A stretch of 64,000 nt of DNA from Hirundichthys speculiger. Lineage: Eukaryota; Chordata; Actinopteri; Beloniformes; Exocoetidae. The stretch is from the NCBI GenBank assembly GCA_018398805.1, contig JAGFBZ010000736.1, positions 372,001-436,000 on the forward strand. Direction: 5' to 3'. The notes beneath the pieces are model-generated. The model had not been told where the DNA came from. It saw only the letters and a program-made list of their open reading frames with translations, and searched no databases. Every line of letters begins with the position of its first letter. Position 1 is the stretch's first letter. A program made the translations under genes and the position numbers. This document shows, piece after piece, positions 10,901-22,900 of the stretch.

Positions 10901-13900
10901 ATGTTGTTTTCTCTGGCCCAGAACGCTGCAACGCAGGTCACGTGACCACAGCCAGGACTGTCATTGGTCAGCGTCGGTCTCGGTGAAGTGTCGTGTTTCC
11001 ATGACAACCGGCCTGAAAAGTATGGCAACACAACAACTAGGCATTTTGACCCAGAGCGGGTCTTGATTGATCCTTTTCCTGTTTGTTTGTACCACTGTGG
11101 TGAAACTGAACTGGGTCTGGAAGTGTTTCGTCTGTTCCCGTCCTCCTTCACGGCCGATGATGCTCCACCCTGCTGCTGACAGAGGCCATTTTAGCTCAGT
11201 GCTTCTCCAGATGATGACCCGCCCACTTCTGTGTCCAGCCTCTGAAAGTCCACTGGCCTGATTGCTGTTCAGATCTAACTGGGATCGTCTCAGTGTGGAG
11301 GGTTAGGGTTCTTTGGGTCTCAGGTTGGAAGAGGCTGCATCAACACGCCCCCAGAACGTAGAGTCCTGACCTTTGACCTGTTTTCTGATGAAGAGTCAGA
11401 CAGAACTTTTTTTTTTTTTTTCAGAATCACTTTTCCAAATTAAAGCAAACTAGCAGCTGATCTGCCATCGCAGATGCAGAGCTGGGAACTTCAGACGAGA
11501 GCTGTGACCTTGAATTTGTCCGTCGCCTGTCTCTGCGTTTGACCTTTGAAATTATATTATATACCTGTTGTTCTTTATTTGAATCTCATTTAATGAGCTC
11601 AGCACAGTCAGCAGTAACATCTGACTTTCACCCCATCATTCTGCAGTTATTCCTTCATTCATCCAGAATCAACATCTGGATTTATTTCTGTTAATCCTGA
11701 GGCTTAAAGACTTTAATGTAGGGATGCACTATAACTGTTTTTTAAAACCGATACCGATAACACACACATATACCTAAGATCATTACATCAATACTATGAA
11801 CAAAATCAAAAATAGTTTGGACTCTTTAAATGAACAGATATTTATTTTTTTCTATTGAAAAACTATTGGCAAGCCTCTCAAACATTTTCGTAAAGCTATC
11901 AAACAAACCTATTTGATATCTCAAATTAACTTAAATAAGGTTCATTACTGACTGATATAAAAAATAAAGGCTCCTTGAACTGATGGAAATACATGCATTA
12001 GAATTACTAACTGAAAAAGATTAACATTTAAAGGATTTTGGCTTGTGGTTCCATTTAAATTAATACCTTTAATTAAAGTAAATGAGGTACAGTGATTTTT
12101 TTTTTTTTTTTTTTTTTAAATCTCATGGAAGCTTTAGATGAGAGAGATGACGGAGAGGAGGGGGAGGGACTGCTGCTGGCTTGCACACGTTAGCATTAGC
12201 TTGCGTTAGGGCGATTTCAAAACTCCATGGAAGCGATTGTTATGTTGTAGGTGGCTGATCAGGTTTGACGTATTAAAGCTTGTGCTTGTGCTTCATCACA
12301 AATAACCACCAAACTATCTTCTTCTGAAACTTTAACGAAGTTCCACGCCGCCATGTTTGTTGTGATCAGCGCTGTGCTGCAGGCTGCATTCAAGGTGTAA
12401 CGTAAATTCCGAGATTGCTTCGTTTGCTAGTCATTCTTTCAGCCTTTTCTATTTTTTTATTTTTTATGTGTTACATGTGGGAGAATACTGCGAATATTGA
12501 TTCAAGTCAGCAACTACCAAAATTATGACCGAGTTAACGAGTTATTTTCTGGCATGAGGGGGTATTCTTGATTTTCCTTATTGAGTAATCGTTTTTCTGA
12601 TTATGCCGACGTCACTTGAACATAACATTCACTGCGGGTCATTTAAGACTCAGAGGGAGCGAGGTACTGCCATGTTGACAGAAATATATATGTTATCGGG
12701 GCTATTCGTCGTGATATCGGACTTATCGGGATGACATCATAATTTCCTGTTATCGGCCCGATAGTTATCGTGCACCCCTAGTTTTAGGGTGCTGGTAGAC
12801 TCGGCTCAACTGGGGACCCGGTTTGATTGGGGCTGTGACTTTGAGTTTGCTTTCACGCTGCACTCTGAGAAACGAACCGAACCTTTTGAAAATGGCGTTC
12901 CCCTCCTCACCTGTGGTGGCGCTGCTTCAAGAATTACTGAGGCAGAAGACGAACAGCAAACAAGAAACCTCTCTCATCTGTTGGTTAAAGCAGGACAACT
13001 TCTGTTTCTGCCACATAACCAAACATGGAGCTGCATCAGATTACAGCAGTCTTGGGTTTTTAATGTTTTTTTATGTTTATGTTAATACAGCATACATAAT
13101 ATGACCGTGACGCATTTCTCCCGAACTGCATTTGTGTTCAGGCTGTGTTCACCCACAATGCCTTGCTCTGTAGTCCACTTCCTGCATTTGGTTCTCTTGA
13201 AGCGGACCAGGACCTATGTGTTTAGGTGGACCAGAGTTGGTTTCTTTGGTGCACACTTCCCCAAACGAACCGGACTTTCTGAGCAAACCAACTGTGGTTG
13301 GGTTAAAGCGGGCCAAGCAGGACTGGTGTGATTGCACCCTAAATCCCAGATATGTGGCTCTTTAGTTGCATCTGTCAGCTGCAGTTTAATATGAAGTTGA
13401 GACAAAAGATTTTTTTTTTTTGTTGTTGTTGTTCAGTAATCGTTAATTTAAAACAAGTCATCAGTTTTGTTATTGATATCAAAAAAGCCTCAGGTGTCCC
13501 AGAACAGAGCTGAAAAGTGTCAGAACAGGAGACCACAGTTTCCACTGCAGATAAAAGAGTCTGGTGGTGCAGCTTCTCTGTTGATGGACGGGTCCGATGT
13601 GATGTACTGCACTGAAGGATCAAAGCTTCTGGAAGAACCGCAGATGAATCTTTGAACACGTGCTGCTGTCTTACCAACATAACCAAGGCTGATCACATCT
13701 GGTTGTTTGATCTCTTTGGGAGTAAAAAGTGAGTAAGAGAGAAGAACCTGCTGGAAGAAGAGGCTCCACCCCTTGGATGAGAGGGGGGCCTCGAGGGGGG
13801 GGTGGAGCTGCCCTGGAGGCTGAACATCCAGGATACTTTACTAAAAATAAACTGAAATGTGCTACGTTTACCTCCTCCTCTTCTCCTCCTGTGTTTTTCA

Positions 13901-16900
13901 TGGTATCAGGAGCAACGTGAGCAATCTGGGTGCTGATTGGTTTGTTCATTTTCAGTAATGGTTTGATCTACCCAGGTGCTAAAAATAGCCTCTGAGACCG
14001 TGCCCTGTACCAGCAGGATGTTTAATCTCAATGTGGAAAACAGTACTGTATCTAGTAACAGTGATTCCTTTGCTTTATGGATAACTGCCGAAGCACAGGT
14101 TGTTCCTCTGAATATCCCTCTCCATCATTTTTATCTAGACTGAAACTTGTTCTCACACCTGATGTTGAGATCGAAGCCTGTGTCGCTCGTTTCCAGCACC
14201 TTCTCTCAGCGGGATCTTCTTCCTTTTTGCCCATTTCTGTCACGCTGGTGTTAAAAATATCACAGCATAAACGGCGCCTTTGTTAAGATGCTGCTGTTGC
14301 TCTTTGATGACTCACACAGACGGAGCAGACGTGTGCGATAACACATTAATAAATCTCAGACTGAGCAGAGCTGTGCTCACATACATGCACCAGTGCATGA
14401 TGGCTTTAGTAAACGGTGACCAAAAGTATGTGAACCCTTTGAATTAACTGGTTTTCTGCATGAATCTGCCATAAAATCTGATCTGATCATCACCTAAATG
14501 ACAATAACAGGCAGATGGTGGGTTAAAACTAGGGGTGCACGATAACTGTCGGGCCGATAACAGGAAACAATGACGTCATCCTGATAACTCCGATATCACG
14601 ACGAATAGCCCGGATAACATATATATTTTTGTCAACATGGCAGTGCCTCACTCCCTCTGAGTCTTAAATGACCGGCAGTGAATGTTATGTTCAAGTAACG
14701 TCGGCATAATCAGAAAAACGATTACTCAATAAGGAAAATCAAGAATACCCCCTCATGCCAGAAAACAACTCGTTAACTCGGTCATAATTTTGGTAGTTGC
14801 TAACTTGAATCGATATTTGCAGTATTCTCCCACATGTTACACATAAAAAATAAAAAAATAGAAAAGGCTGAAAGAACGACGAGCGACGTCGACGACGGAG
14901 GAATTTACGTTACACCTTGAATGCAGCCTGCAGCACAGCACTGATCACAACAAACATGGCGGCGTGGAACTTCGTTAAAGTTTCAGAAGAAGATAGTTTG
15001 GTGGTTATTTGTGACGAATCCTCTGAGTGAATTCTACGAGGAGGGAAGCACAAGCTTTAAAACGTAAAACCTGATCGGTCACCCACAATATAACAATCGC
15101 TTCCAAGGAGTTTTGAAATCGCGCTAATGTGAGCTAACGGAAGCTAATGCTAATGTCCGCAAGCCAGCAGCAGTCTCTCCTCTCCCTCATCTCTCTCATC
15201 TAAAACTTCCATGAGATTAAAAAATAAAAACTACTGAACCTCATTTACTTTAATTAAAGGTATTAATTTAAATCGAAACACAACCCAAAACCCTTTAAAT
15301 GTTAATCTTTTTCAGTCAGTAATTCTGATGCATGTATTTCCATCAGTTCAAGGAGCCTTTATTTTTTTTATATCAGTCAGTAATGAACCTTATTTAAGTT
15401 AATGTGAGATATCAAATAGGTTTGTTTGATAGCTTTACGAAAATGTTTGAGAGGCTTGCCAATAGTTTTCTTTGGAAAAAATAAATATCTGTTCATTTAA
15501 AAAGCCCAAACTAGTTTTGGTTTTGTTCATAGGACTGATGTAATGATCTTAGGTATATATGTGTGTGTTATCGGTTATTGGCCTTTAGGAGCTGAAAGTT
15601 ATTGGTTATCAGTATCGGTTTTAAAAAACAGTTATCGTGTATCCCTAGTTAAAACAAACTGTTATCATTTCTAGCATCTTTATCGAACTCACCTGTGAAA
15701 CCGTCACAGTTTTGGAGTAAAAGGTGAGTTAAACCCTCAGGAGTGTCTGTTCAGTAACTAAAGGTCCTGTATTCAGTCTTGATCCCTGCTTACACCGATC
15801 AGTTGTTTTACGACTCTCAGCCACTTTCTCAGGCGCGTCAGAATAAAGATGTGAGGAACATAAATGTTCTTGACTGAAGGCTTTTCCTTTAACAGACTGA
15901 AGTCATTAATGTTTCCTGTCTCATGTCTTAAAATGGCTATAAATTGTGAGAGTGGCTGAAGGCTGACATTTAACCAATAGACTTTTACAGGATCTTCTGC
16001 CTGATGTGAGGCATTAAGCTTCATGTTGTTCTGAGAAAGCTGATGGTTCTAATCATGGAGCCAATAAGAGGCTGAGCTGATTAATTTATGAAAGCTTTCC
16101 ATCACAGACACAGTGGTGACATCAGAAATGATTGATGTGGTGCTTTCAGTGTACTCTGGTACTTTAACTAATGGGACTATACCACTGAGTGACGTCCATG
16201 TCAGGTAAAACCATCTATCATCATGGATGATCAGTTGATTTATAGATTAAAGTGTCTTGTTGGATGGTGCAAGTACAGCTCACTTAATGTCAAAATGATC
16301 TACGTCTTCCGTTGTAACTATTTGAGTTGAGCTGCAGATGAATCAGTGCCATCGCTGATGTGGTCACTGGCTTCTGTCCAGGTAGAATACTCGGCCAAAT
16401 GTTGAGAGTCCCAGGAGCCATCTTCCTGGTCACCTCCACCAGCTCCTGACCAGGTGAACCATCTTAGGTCTGATGTCACTGGCTTCTGTCCAGGTAGAAT
16501 ACCTGGCCTAAGCAGAGAGTCCCTGGAGTCATCTTCCTGGTCACCTCCACCAGCTCCTGACCAGGTGAACCATCAGAAACCAGTTGGTGACCATAGATGA
16601 GGGTTGGAACGTAGATCGACTGCTAAATGGAGAGTTTTGCCTTTTTGCTCAGCTCTGCCTTCACCACAACGGACCGGTACAGAGCCGGCATTACTGCAGA
16701 CGACCACACAACGGACCGGTACAGAGCCGGCATCGCTGCAGACGACCACAACGGACCGGTACAGAGCCGGCATCGCTGCAGACGACCACAACGGACCGCT
16801 ACAGACGGCATTACTGCAGACGACCACAACGGACCGCTACAGAGTCGGCATTACTGCAGACGACCACAACGGACCGCTACAGAGTCGGCATTACTGCAGA

Positions 16901-19900
16901 CGACCACAACGGACCGCTACAGAGTCGGCATCGCTGCAGACGACCACAACGGACCAGTACAGAGCCGGCATCGCTGCAGACGACTACAACGGACCGGTAC
17001 AGAGTCGGCATCGCTGCAGACGACCACAACGGACTGGTACAGAGCCGGCATCGCTGCAGACGACCACAACGGACCGGTACAGAGTTGGCATTACTGCAGA
17101 CGACCACAACGGACCGGTACAGAGTCGGCATCGCTGCAGACGACCACAACGGACTGGTACAGAGCCGGCATCGCTGCAGACGACTACAACGGACCGGTAC
17201 AGAGTTGGCATCGCTGCAGACGACCACAACGGACCGGTACAGAGCCGGCATCGCTGCAGACGACCACAACGGACCGCTACAGAGTCGGCATTACTGCAGA
17301 CGACCACAACGGACCGCTACAGAGTCGGCATTACTGCAGACGACCACACGGACCGCTACAGAGTCGGCATTACTGCAGACGACCACAACGGACCGCTACA
17401 GAGTCGGCATTACTGCAGACGACCACACGGACCGCTACAGAGTCGGCATTACTGCAGACGACCACAACGGACCGCTACAGAGTCGGCATCGCTGCAGACG
17501 ACCACAACGGACCAGTACAGAGCCGGCATCGCTGCAGACAACTACAACGGACCGGTACAGAGTCGGCATCGCTGCAGACGACCACAACGGACTGGTACAG
17601 AGCCGGCATCGCTGCAGACGACTACAACGGACCGGTACAGAGTTGGCATCGCTGCAGACGACCACAACGGACCGGTACAGAGCCGGCATCGCTGCAGACG
17701 ACCACAACGGACCGGTACAGAGCCGGCATCGCTGCAGACGACCACAACGGACCGGTACAGAGCCGGCATCGCTGCAGATGACCCACAGATCTACCTGTCG
17801 GTCTCCAGCCCAGTTTCCCTCATGAACCTAAACTCTTATATTTATTTCACCACTTAATGCACCTTAATTAATCTCCCTCCCTCTTTTAGAGCGCTTAAAC
17901 TTTAAACTTAATGCAGCAGATTTAAACATTATGTAGGTCTGACTGTCCCATTATGAATGATAAATGTAAATCACTTTAGTTTTTTGCTAAATCTATGCGA
18001 AATTAATTTAAGATTTAATATTATCTGTGATACCAATATACGCTCACCGGCCACTTTAATAGGTACCCTATCACCCTGGGGAATCTTATAAATGAATTAT
18101 ATTACAATATTTCACATGAAATTCCACGTCACACTGATTATCAATATAATGGACTATTAATTTATGTTACCTGCGATTTAGTAAAACGCTTCTTTTATTT
18201 GAAGCGTGGGCAGATGGCCAGGGAATACTACAAACATATTCAGCAGTTTAGTAAGAGCAAGTACAACCTTTATTCCAGTATTCTGGCTCAGATTTTCTGC
18301 ATCACCAACTGAATGCATGTAGGTTCCCGCGGCAAAGAAACGCAAAGAAACGCACACCGTTTGCGCTACTGTGAGCGCACGGCTGCGTTTGGTGGCTCTG
18401 CCAATATATGGCTCTAGCAGATTACAAATGTAACGTATTCCCTCAGCTGGAAATCTCTACCGTTCATAGAGAATATGGTCATGGGAAGCCAGCGGATCAG
18501 TCCGGTCTCTGAATACTCTCTTCCTATCCTTGCACAATCCTGGCGCTCAGGTCAACGGGATTGGGTGAAAGTGAAGGGGTGGCGCTTGTTTATAGCCGAT
18601 TTGAGCCTAAACTCTGCACATAACCTGCTCCGGACCAGGTTAAGCTTGCAGAGTAAGTTACCATGGTGATCTAGCCAGGTTAAAAGCGAGCCACCTTCGT
18701 GGTACTGGAAATCCTGGCTTTAGACTCAACATACCTCGCTAACCCCCCTAATCTCGCTTCGTAGTACACCCCTCAGGTCTGCTCCATGTGTTCAGCGATG
18801 CTCCGTTTTTACTGGTTACTTTGGTGTGGCTCCATCTAGTGGCACAGGTGCGTAACGACAATAGCACGTTGCACGTCACACGTAGCGGCGCATTAATGAC
18901 GTTGAACAAGACTCGAGTTAAACTACGGTCAAAAATCGTGGCATGCCTACTCCAAACCCCAGCCTTCTGACAGGGAACCATGGTCTCAGATTTAGAAATG
19001 TTGATTCTTAACCCTGTTGCTTCATACTGGATGACACCAACAGGATCAGCTGCAAAAAACCAGATGAAATCCCAACACCATCAAACTGGTCTCTCTGCCT
19101 CTTGGAGGACAAATTCTGTCTATCAGAAGTATGAACTGAATCAGCGATAAAGGACAGTCTTGGTTGGGTCCAGTTCCTTCTTGGAACAAATCTGACTCAC
19201 TACAAAGAGACCGAGTTCTCGCTTCTTTTACAGGAACTGAATGGCCCGTAGAACCCATGCTCCTTGTAGCACCCTGCAGGAGGCCCCGAAGGACTTCTCC
19301 AAGTCCACAAGGGACATAAGGACTGGTTGAGCAAGCTCCCATGTCCCCTCTAGAACCCCAGAGAGACGGTGGAGCTGGTCCAGTGATCCACGACCAGGAC
19401 AGAACCAGCACTGTTCCTCCTGAATCAGAGACTGGACCGTCTTTTCCAACACATCTGCATCAACCTGAGCAGGAAGACTGAGGAGAAGACGGTCCAGTCT
19501 CAGGTTCAGGAAGGAGAAGACGGTCCGGCCTCAGGTTCAGGAGGAGAAGACGGTCCAGTCTCAGGTTCAGGTTCAGGTTCAGGAGGAGAAGACGGCCCAG
19601 CCTCAGGTTCAGGAGGAGAAGACGGTCCAGCCTCAGGTTCAGGAGGAGAAGACGGTCCAACCTCAGGTTGAGGAGGAGAAGACGGTCCGGCCTCAGGTTC
19701 AGGAGGAGAAGACGGTCCATCCTCAGGTTCAGGAGGACGGTCCAAGAGGGAGACGGTCAGGTTCAGGTTCAGGAGGAAGGTCCGGCCTCAGGTTCAGGAG
19801 GAGAAGACGGTCCAGTTCAGGAGGAGACGGTCCCAACCTCAGGTTGAGGAGGAGAAGACGGTCCGGCTCAGGTTCAGAGGAGAAGACGGTCCAACCTCAG

Positions 19901-22900
19901 GTTGAGGAGGAGAAGACGGTCCGGCCTCAGGTTCAGGAGGAGAAGACGGTCCAGTCTCAGGTTCAGGAGGAGAAGACGGCCCAGTCTCAGGTTCAGGAGG
20001 AGAAGACGGTCCAGTCTCAGGTTCAGGAGGAGGACGGTCCGTCCTCAGGTTCAGGAGGAGAAGAGGTCAGGTTCAGGAGGTCTCAGGTTCAGGAGAGAAG
20101 ACGGTCCAGGTTCAGAGGAGAAGACGGTCCAACCTCAGGTTGAGGAGAGAAGACGGTCCTCAGTTCAGGAGGAGACGGCCCAGTCTCAGGTTCAGAAGGA
20201 GAAACGTCCGGCCTCAGCCTCAGGTTCAGGAGGAAGACGGTCCGGCCTCAGGTTCAGGAGGAGAAGACGGTCCACCTCAGGTTCAGGAGAGAAAGACGGT
20301 CCGTCTCAGGTTCAGGAGGAGAAGACGGTCCAGGTCCAGGTTCAGGAGGAGAAGACGGTCCAGTCTCAGGTTCAGGAGGAGGCCCAGTCTCAGAGGAGAG
20401 ACGGTCCAGGTCAGGAGGAGGTTCAGAAGGAGAAGACGGTCCAGGCCTCAGGTTCAGGAGGAGAAGACGGTCCAGTCTCAGGTTCAGGAGGAGAAGACGG
20501 TCCCCTCAGGTTCAGGAGGAGAAGACGGTCCGGTCTCAGGTTCAGGAGGAGAAGACGGTCCAGTCTCAGGTTCAGGAGGAGAAGACGGTCCAGTCTCAGG
20601 TTCAGGAGGAGAAGACGGTCCAGTCTCAGGTTCAGGAGGAGAAGACGGTCCAGTCTCAGGTTCAGGAGGAGAAGACGGTCCGGCCTCAGGTTCAGGAGGA
20701 GAAGACGGTCCAACCTCAGGTTCAGGAGAAGACGGTCCAACCTCAGGTTGAGGAGGAGAAGACGGTCCGGCCTCAGGTTCAGGAGGAGAAGACGGTCCAA
20801 CCTCAGGTTCAGGAGGAGAAGACGGTCCGGTCTCAGGTTCAGGAGGAGAAGACGGTCCCGCCTCAGGTTCAGGAGGAGAAGACGGTCCAGTCTTAGGTTC
20901 AGGAGGAGAAGACGGTCCAACCTCAGGTTCAGGAGGAGAAGACGGTCCAGTCTCAGGTTCAGGAGGAGAAGACGGTCCAGCCTCAGGTTCAGGAGGAGAA
21001 GACGGTCCGGCCTCAGGTTCAGGAGGAGAAGACGGTCCCAGTCTCAGGTTCAGGAGGAGAAGACGGTCCGGCCTCAGGTTCAGGAGGAGAAGACGGCCCA
21101 GTCTCAGGTTCAGAAGGAGAAGACGGTCCGGCCTCAGGTTCAGGAGGAGAAGACGGTCCAGTCTTAGGTTCAGGAGGAGAAGACGGTCCGGCCTCAGGTT
21201 CAAGAGGAGAAGACGGTCCGGCCTCAGGTTCAGGAGGAGAAGTAGGTCCAGTCTTAGATTCGAGAAGAGAAGACTGTCTCAGGTTCAGGAGGAGAAGACG
21301 GTCCAGTCTCAGGTTCAGGGGAGAAGACGGTCCAACCTCAGGTTCAGAAGGAGAAGACGGTCCAGTCTTAGGTTCAGGAGGAGAAGACGGTCCGGCCTCA
21401 GGTTCAGAAGGAGAAGACGGTCCAGTCTTAGATTCGAGAAGAGAAGACTGTCCGGCCTCAGGTTCAGGACCGTCTGACCTGAGCAGGGAGAGTGGTCCAG
21501 GAGAGTGTAGCTCTCCTGGACCTGGACCTCCGGTTCTCCTTCATAAACTGGACCACCACCCAGGTCTGCTGATCCAGAGGGGTTTCTCATATTCATTCTC
21601 CTTGGAGAGAAAGAATTTTATTTTTTTTTTTTTATTTTAAATATAAACCATTAAAACTGTAATATTTTTCTAATAAAAGAGTAAATATGTTTGTAAAATA
21701 AGTGAAAGGAAGCACACACAGATTAACTGTATATGGTCATTAAATGAATATTTCAAAGAGGAGAAATAACTGAATTACCAGCATCAATTATTGGTTCTGA
21801 GTCGGTTTGGATCACCTGCTCAGGCCCAGAATGAAAACATGTCCTTGTGTTTCAGGGCATGAAGATGTAGTTATAGATCAATATATCAGCTACCACCCAC
21901 TCTGGGGGGTTTCTGCTGTTGATTACGATTATTTTACAGAATAAAACTCAACTGACTTTTGTTTCTTTCAGGTGAAGAAGTTAACTCGGCATCTGTGCCC
22001 TAATGCTCATGGGAAAATCAACTTCAAAGACTTTTGCCACGCAGTTTTTGCTATCAAAGGTAAGACGTTGGAGAAGTTGTAGTTTTTTTGTTTTTCATCT
22101 GTAATTCTTCCTGTCAGGAGAAAGTCTCAACCCCAGTTCATCTGGGATGAAATGTCAGTAAAAACAGAATTAATTAATTGAAAATCTCACAAACCCAATT
22201 TATAAAGTCATTATAGGATGTGGAAAACACATCAAACATGTTTTATGATTCTGTGAAAAATATGATCTTATTTTGAAGTTGATGGCAGCAGCATATCTCC
22301 TGCAGAGACGGCTGTGTTCAGATTATTTCTGTCTTTCATTTGTATTTATGGATTCCTTTTTCCCTTCCCCTTTCTTCCTTCCTTCCTTCCTTCCTTCTTT
22401 CCTTCCTTCCTACCCTAGGTTGTGAGGAGATACTGAAAACGGCTGTAGGATCTCGCCAGACCTCCCGTCATCAGTCCGTCACTGACAATGGTTACGTTTA
22501 CCAGGTAAACTCAGCTGGATTAACACCTGTACATAAACTGCAGCTCTAACTGAGTCTTCCCAGCAGTCAGGTGATGAATAGTTTCACACAGCTGGGGTTA
22601 AATTTCAGATTAACTGAAATAAACATGTGCTGAAGATCATCATCTTTAAAATCCTTGAAGCGCTCGGTTGGCAAACAAGTTTCTGATTCTGTTCGTAGAA
22701 CGGCGAGTCAAAGCTCGCCCCCCCCATCATCATGTGTACGCGGTCTTACCCAGAATGCAGTGCGTTCAACGAGGGCCGTGGAGCTGAGGCGGAGGACATG
22801 GACAGCAGCAATGAAAACGGCAACAGTTCGGATGCTTTGGACACGTCACAGAACGACAGGTGAATGTTGACAACAGGAAGTGAATGTCACATAGAGGCCC

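Larger units (their letters stand above)
7974..21971 (+). other. rab11fip4: rab11fip4 intron 1 (14 kb)
   Basis: It is filled with a Tc1 relic, two hAT copies, a small MITE, LINE pieces and two minisatellites, each listed separately. The remaining stretches (7974-8520, 10410-11718, 13345-14520, 15660-16360, 21600-21970) have no gene that I can support. Confidence 0.85.

Noticed and set aside
10783..11179. Overlapping ORFs on both strands in intron 1
   Set aside because: No family resemblance, and the two strands are open together by chance in GC-richer sequence.
16584..17857. Three overlapping + strand ORFs of 384-417 codons
   Set aside because: All three frames are open over the same 40-bp minisatellite, the mark of a stop-free repeat and not a gene.
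19902..21203. Arg/Ser-rich and Pro/Glu-rich ORFs of up to 421 codons on both strands
   Set aside because: By-products of the 30-bp (10-codon) minisatellite.
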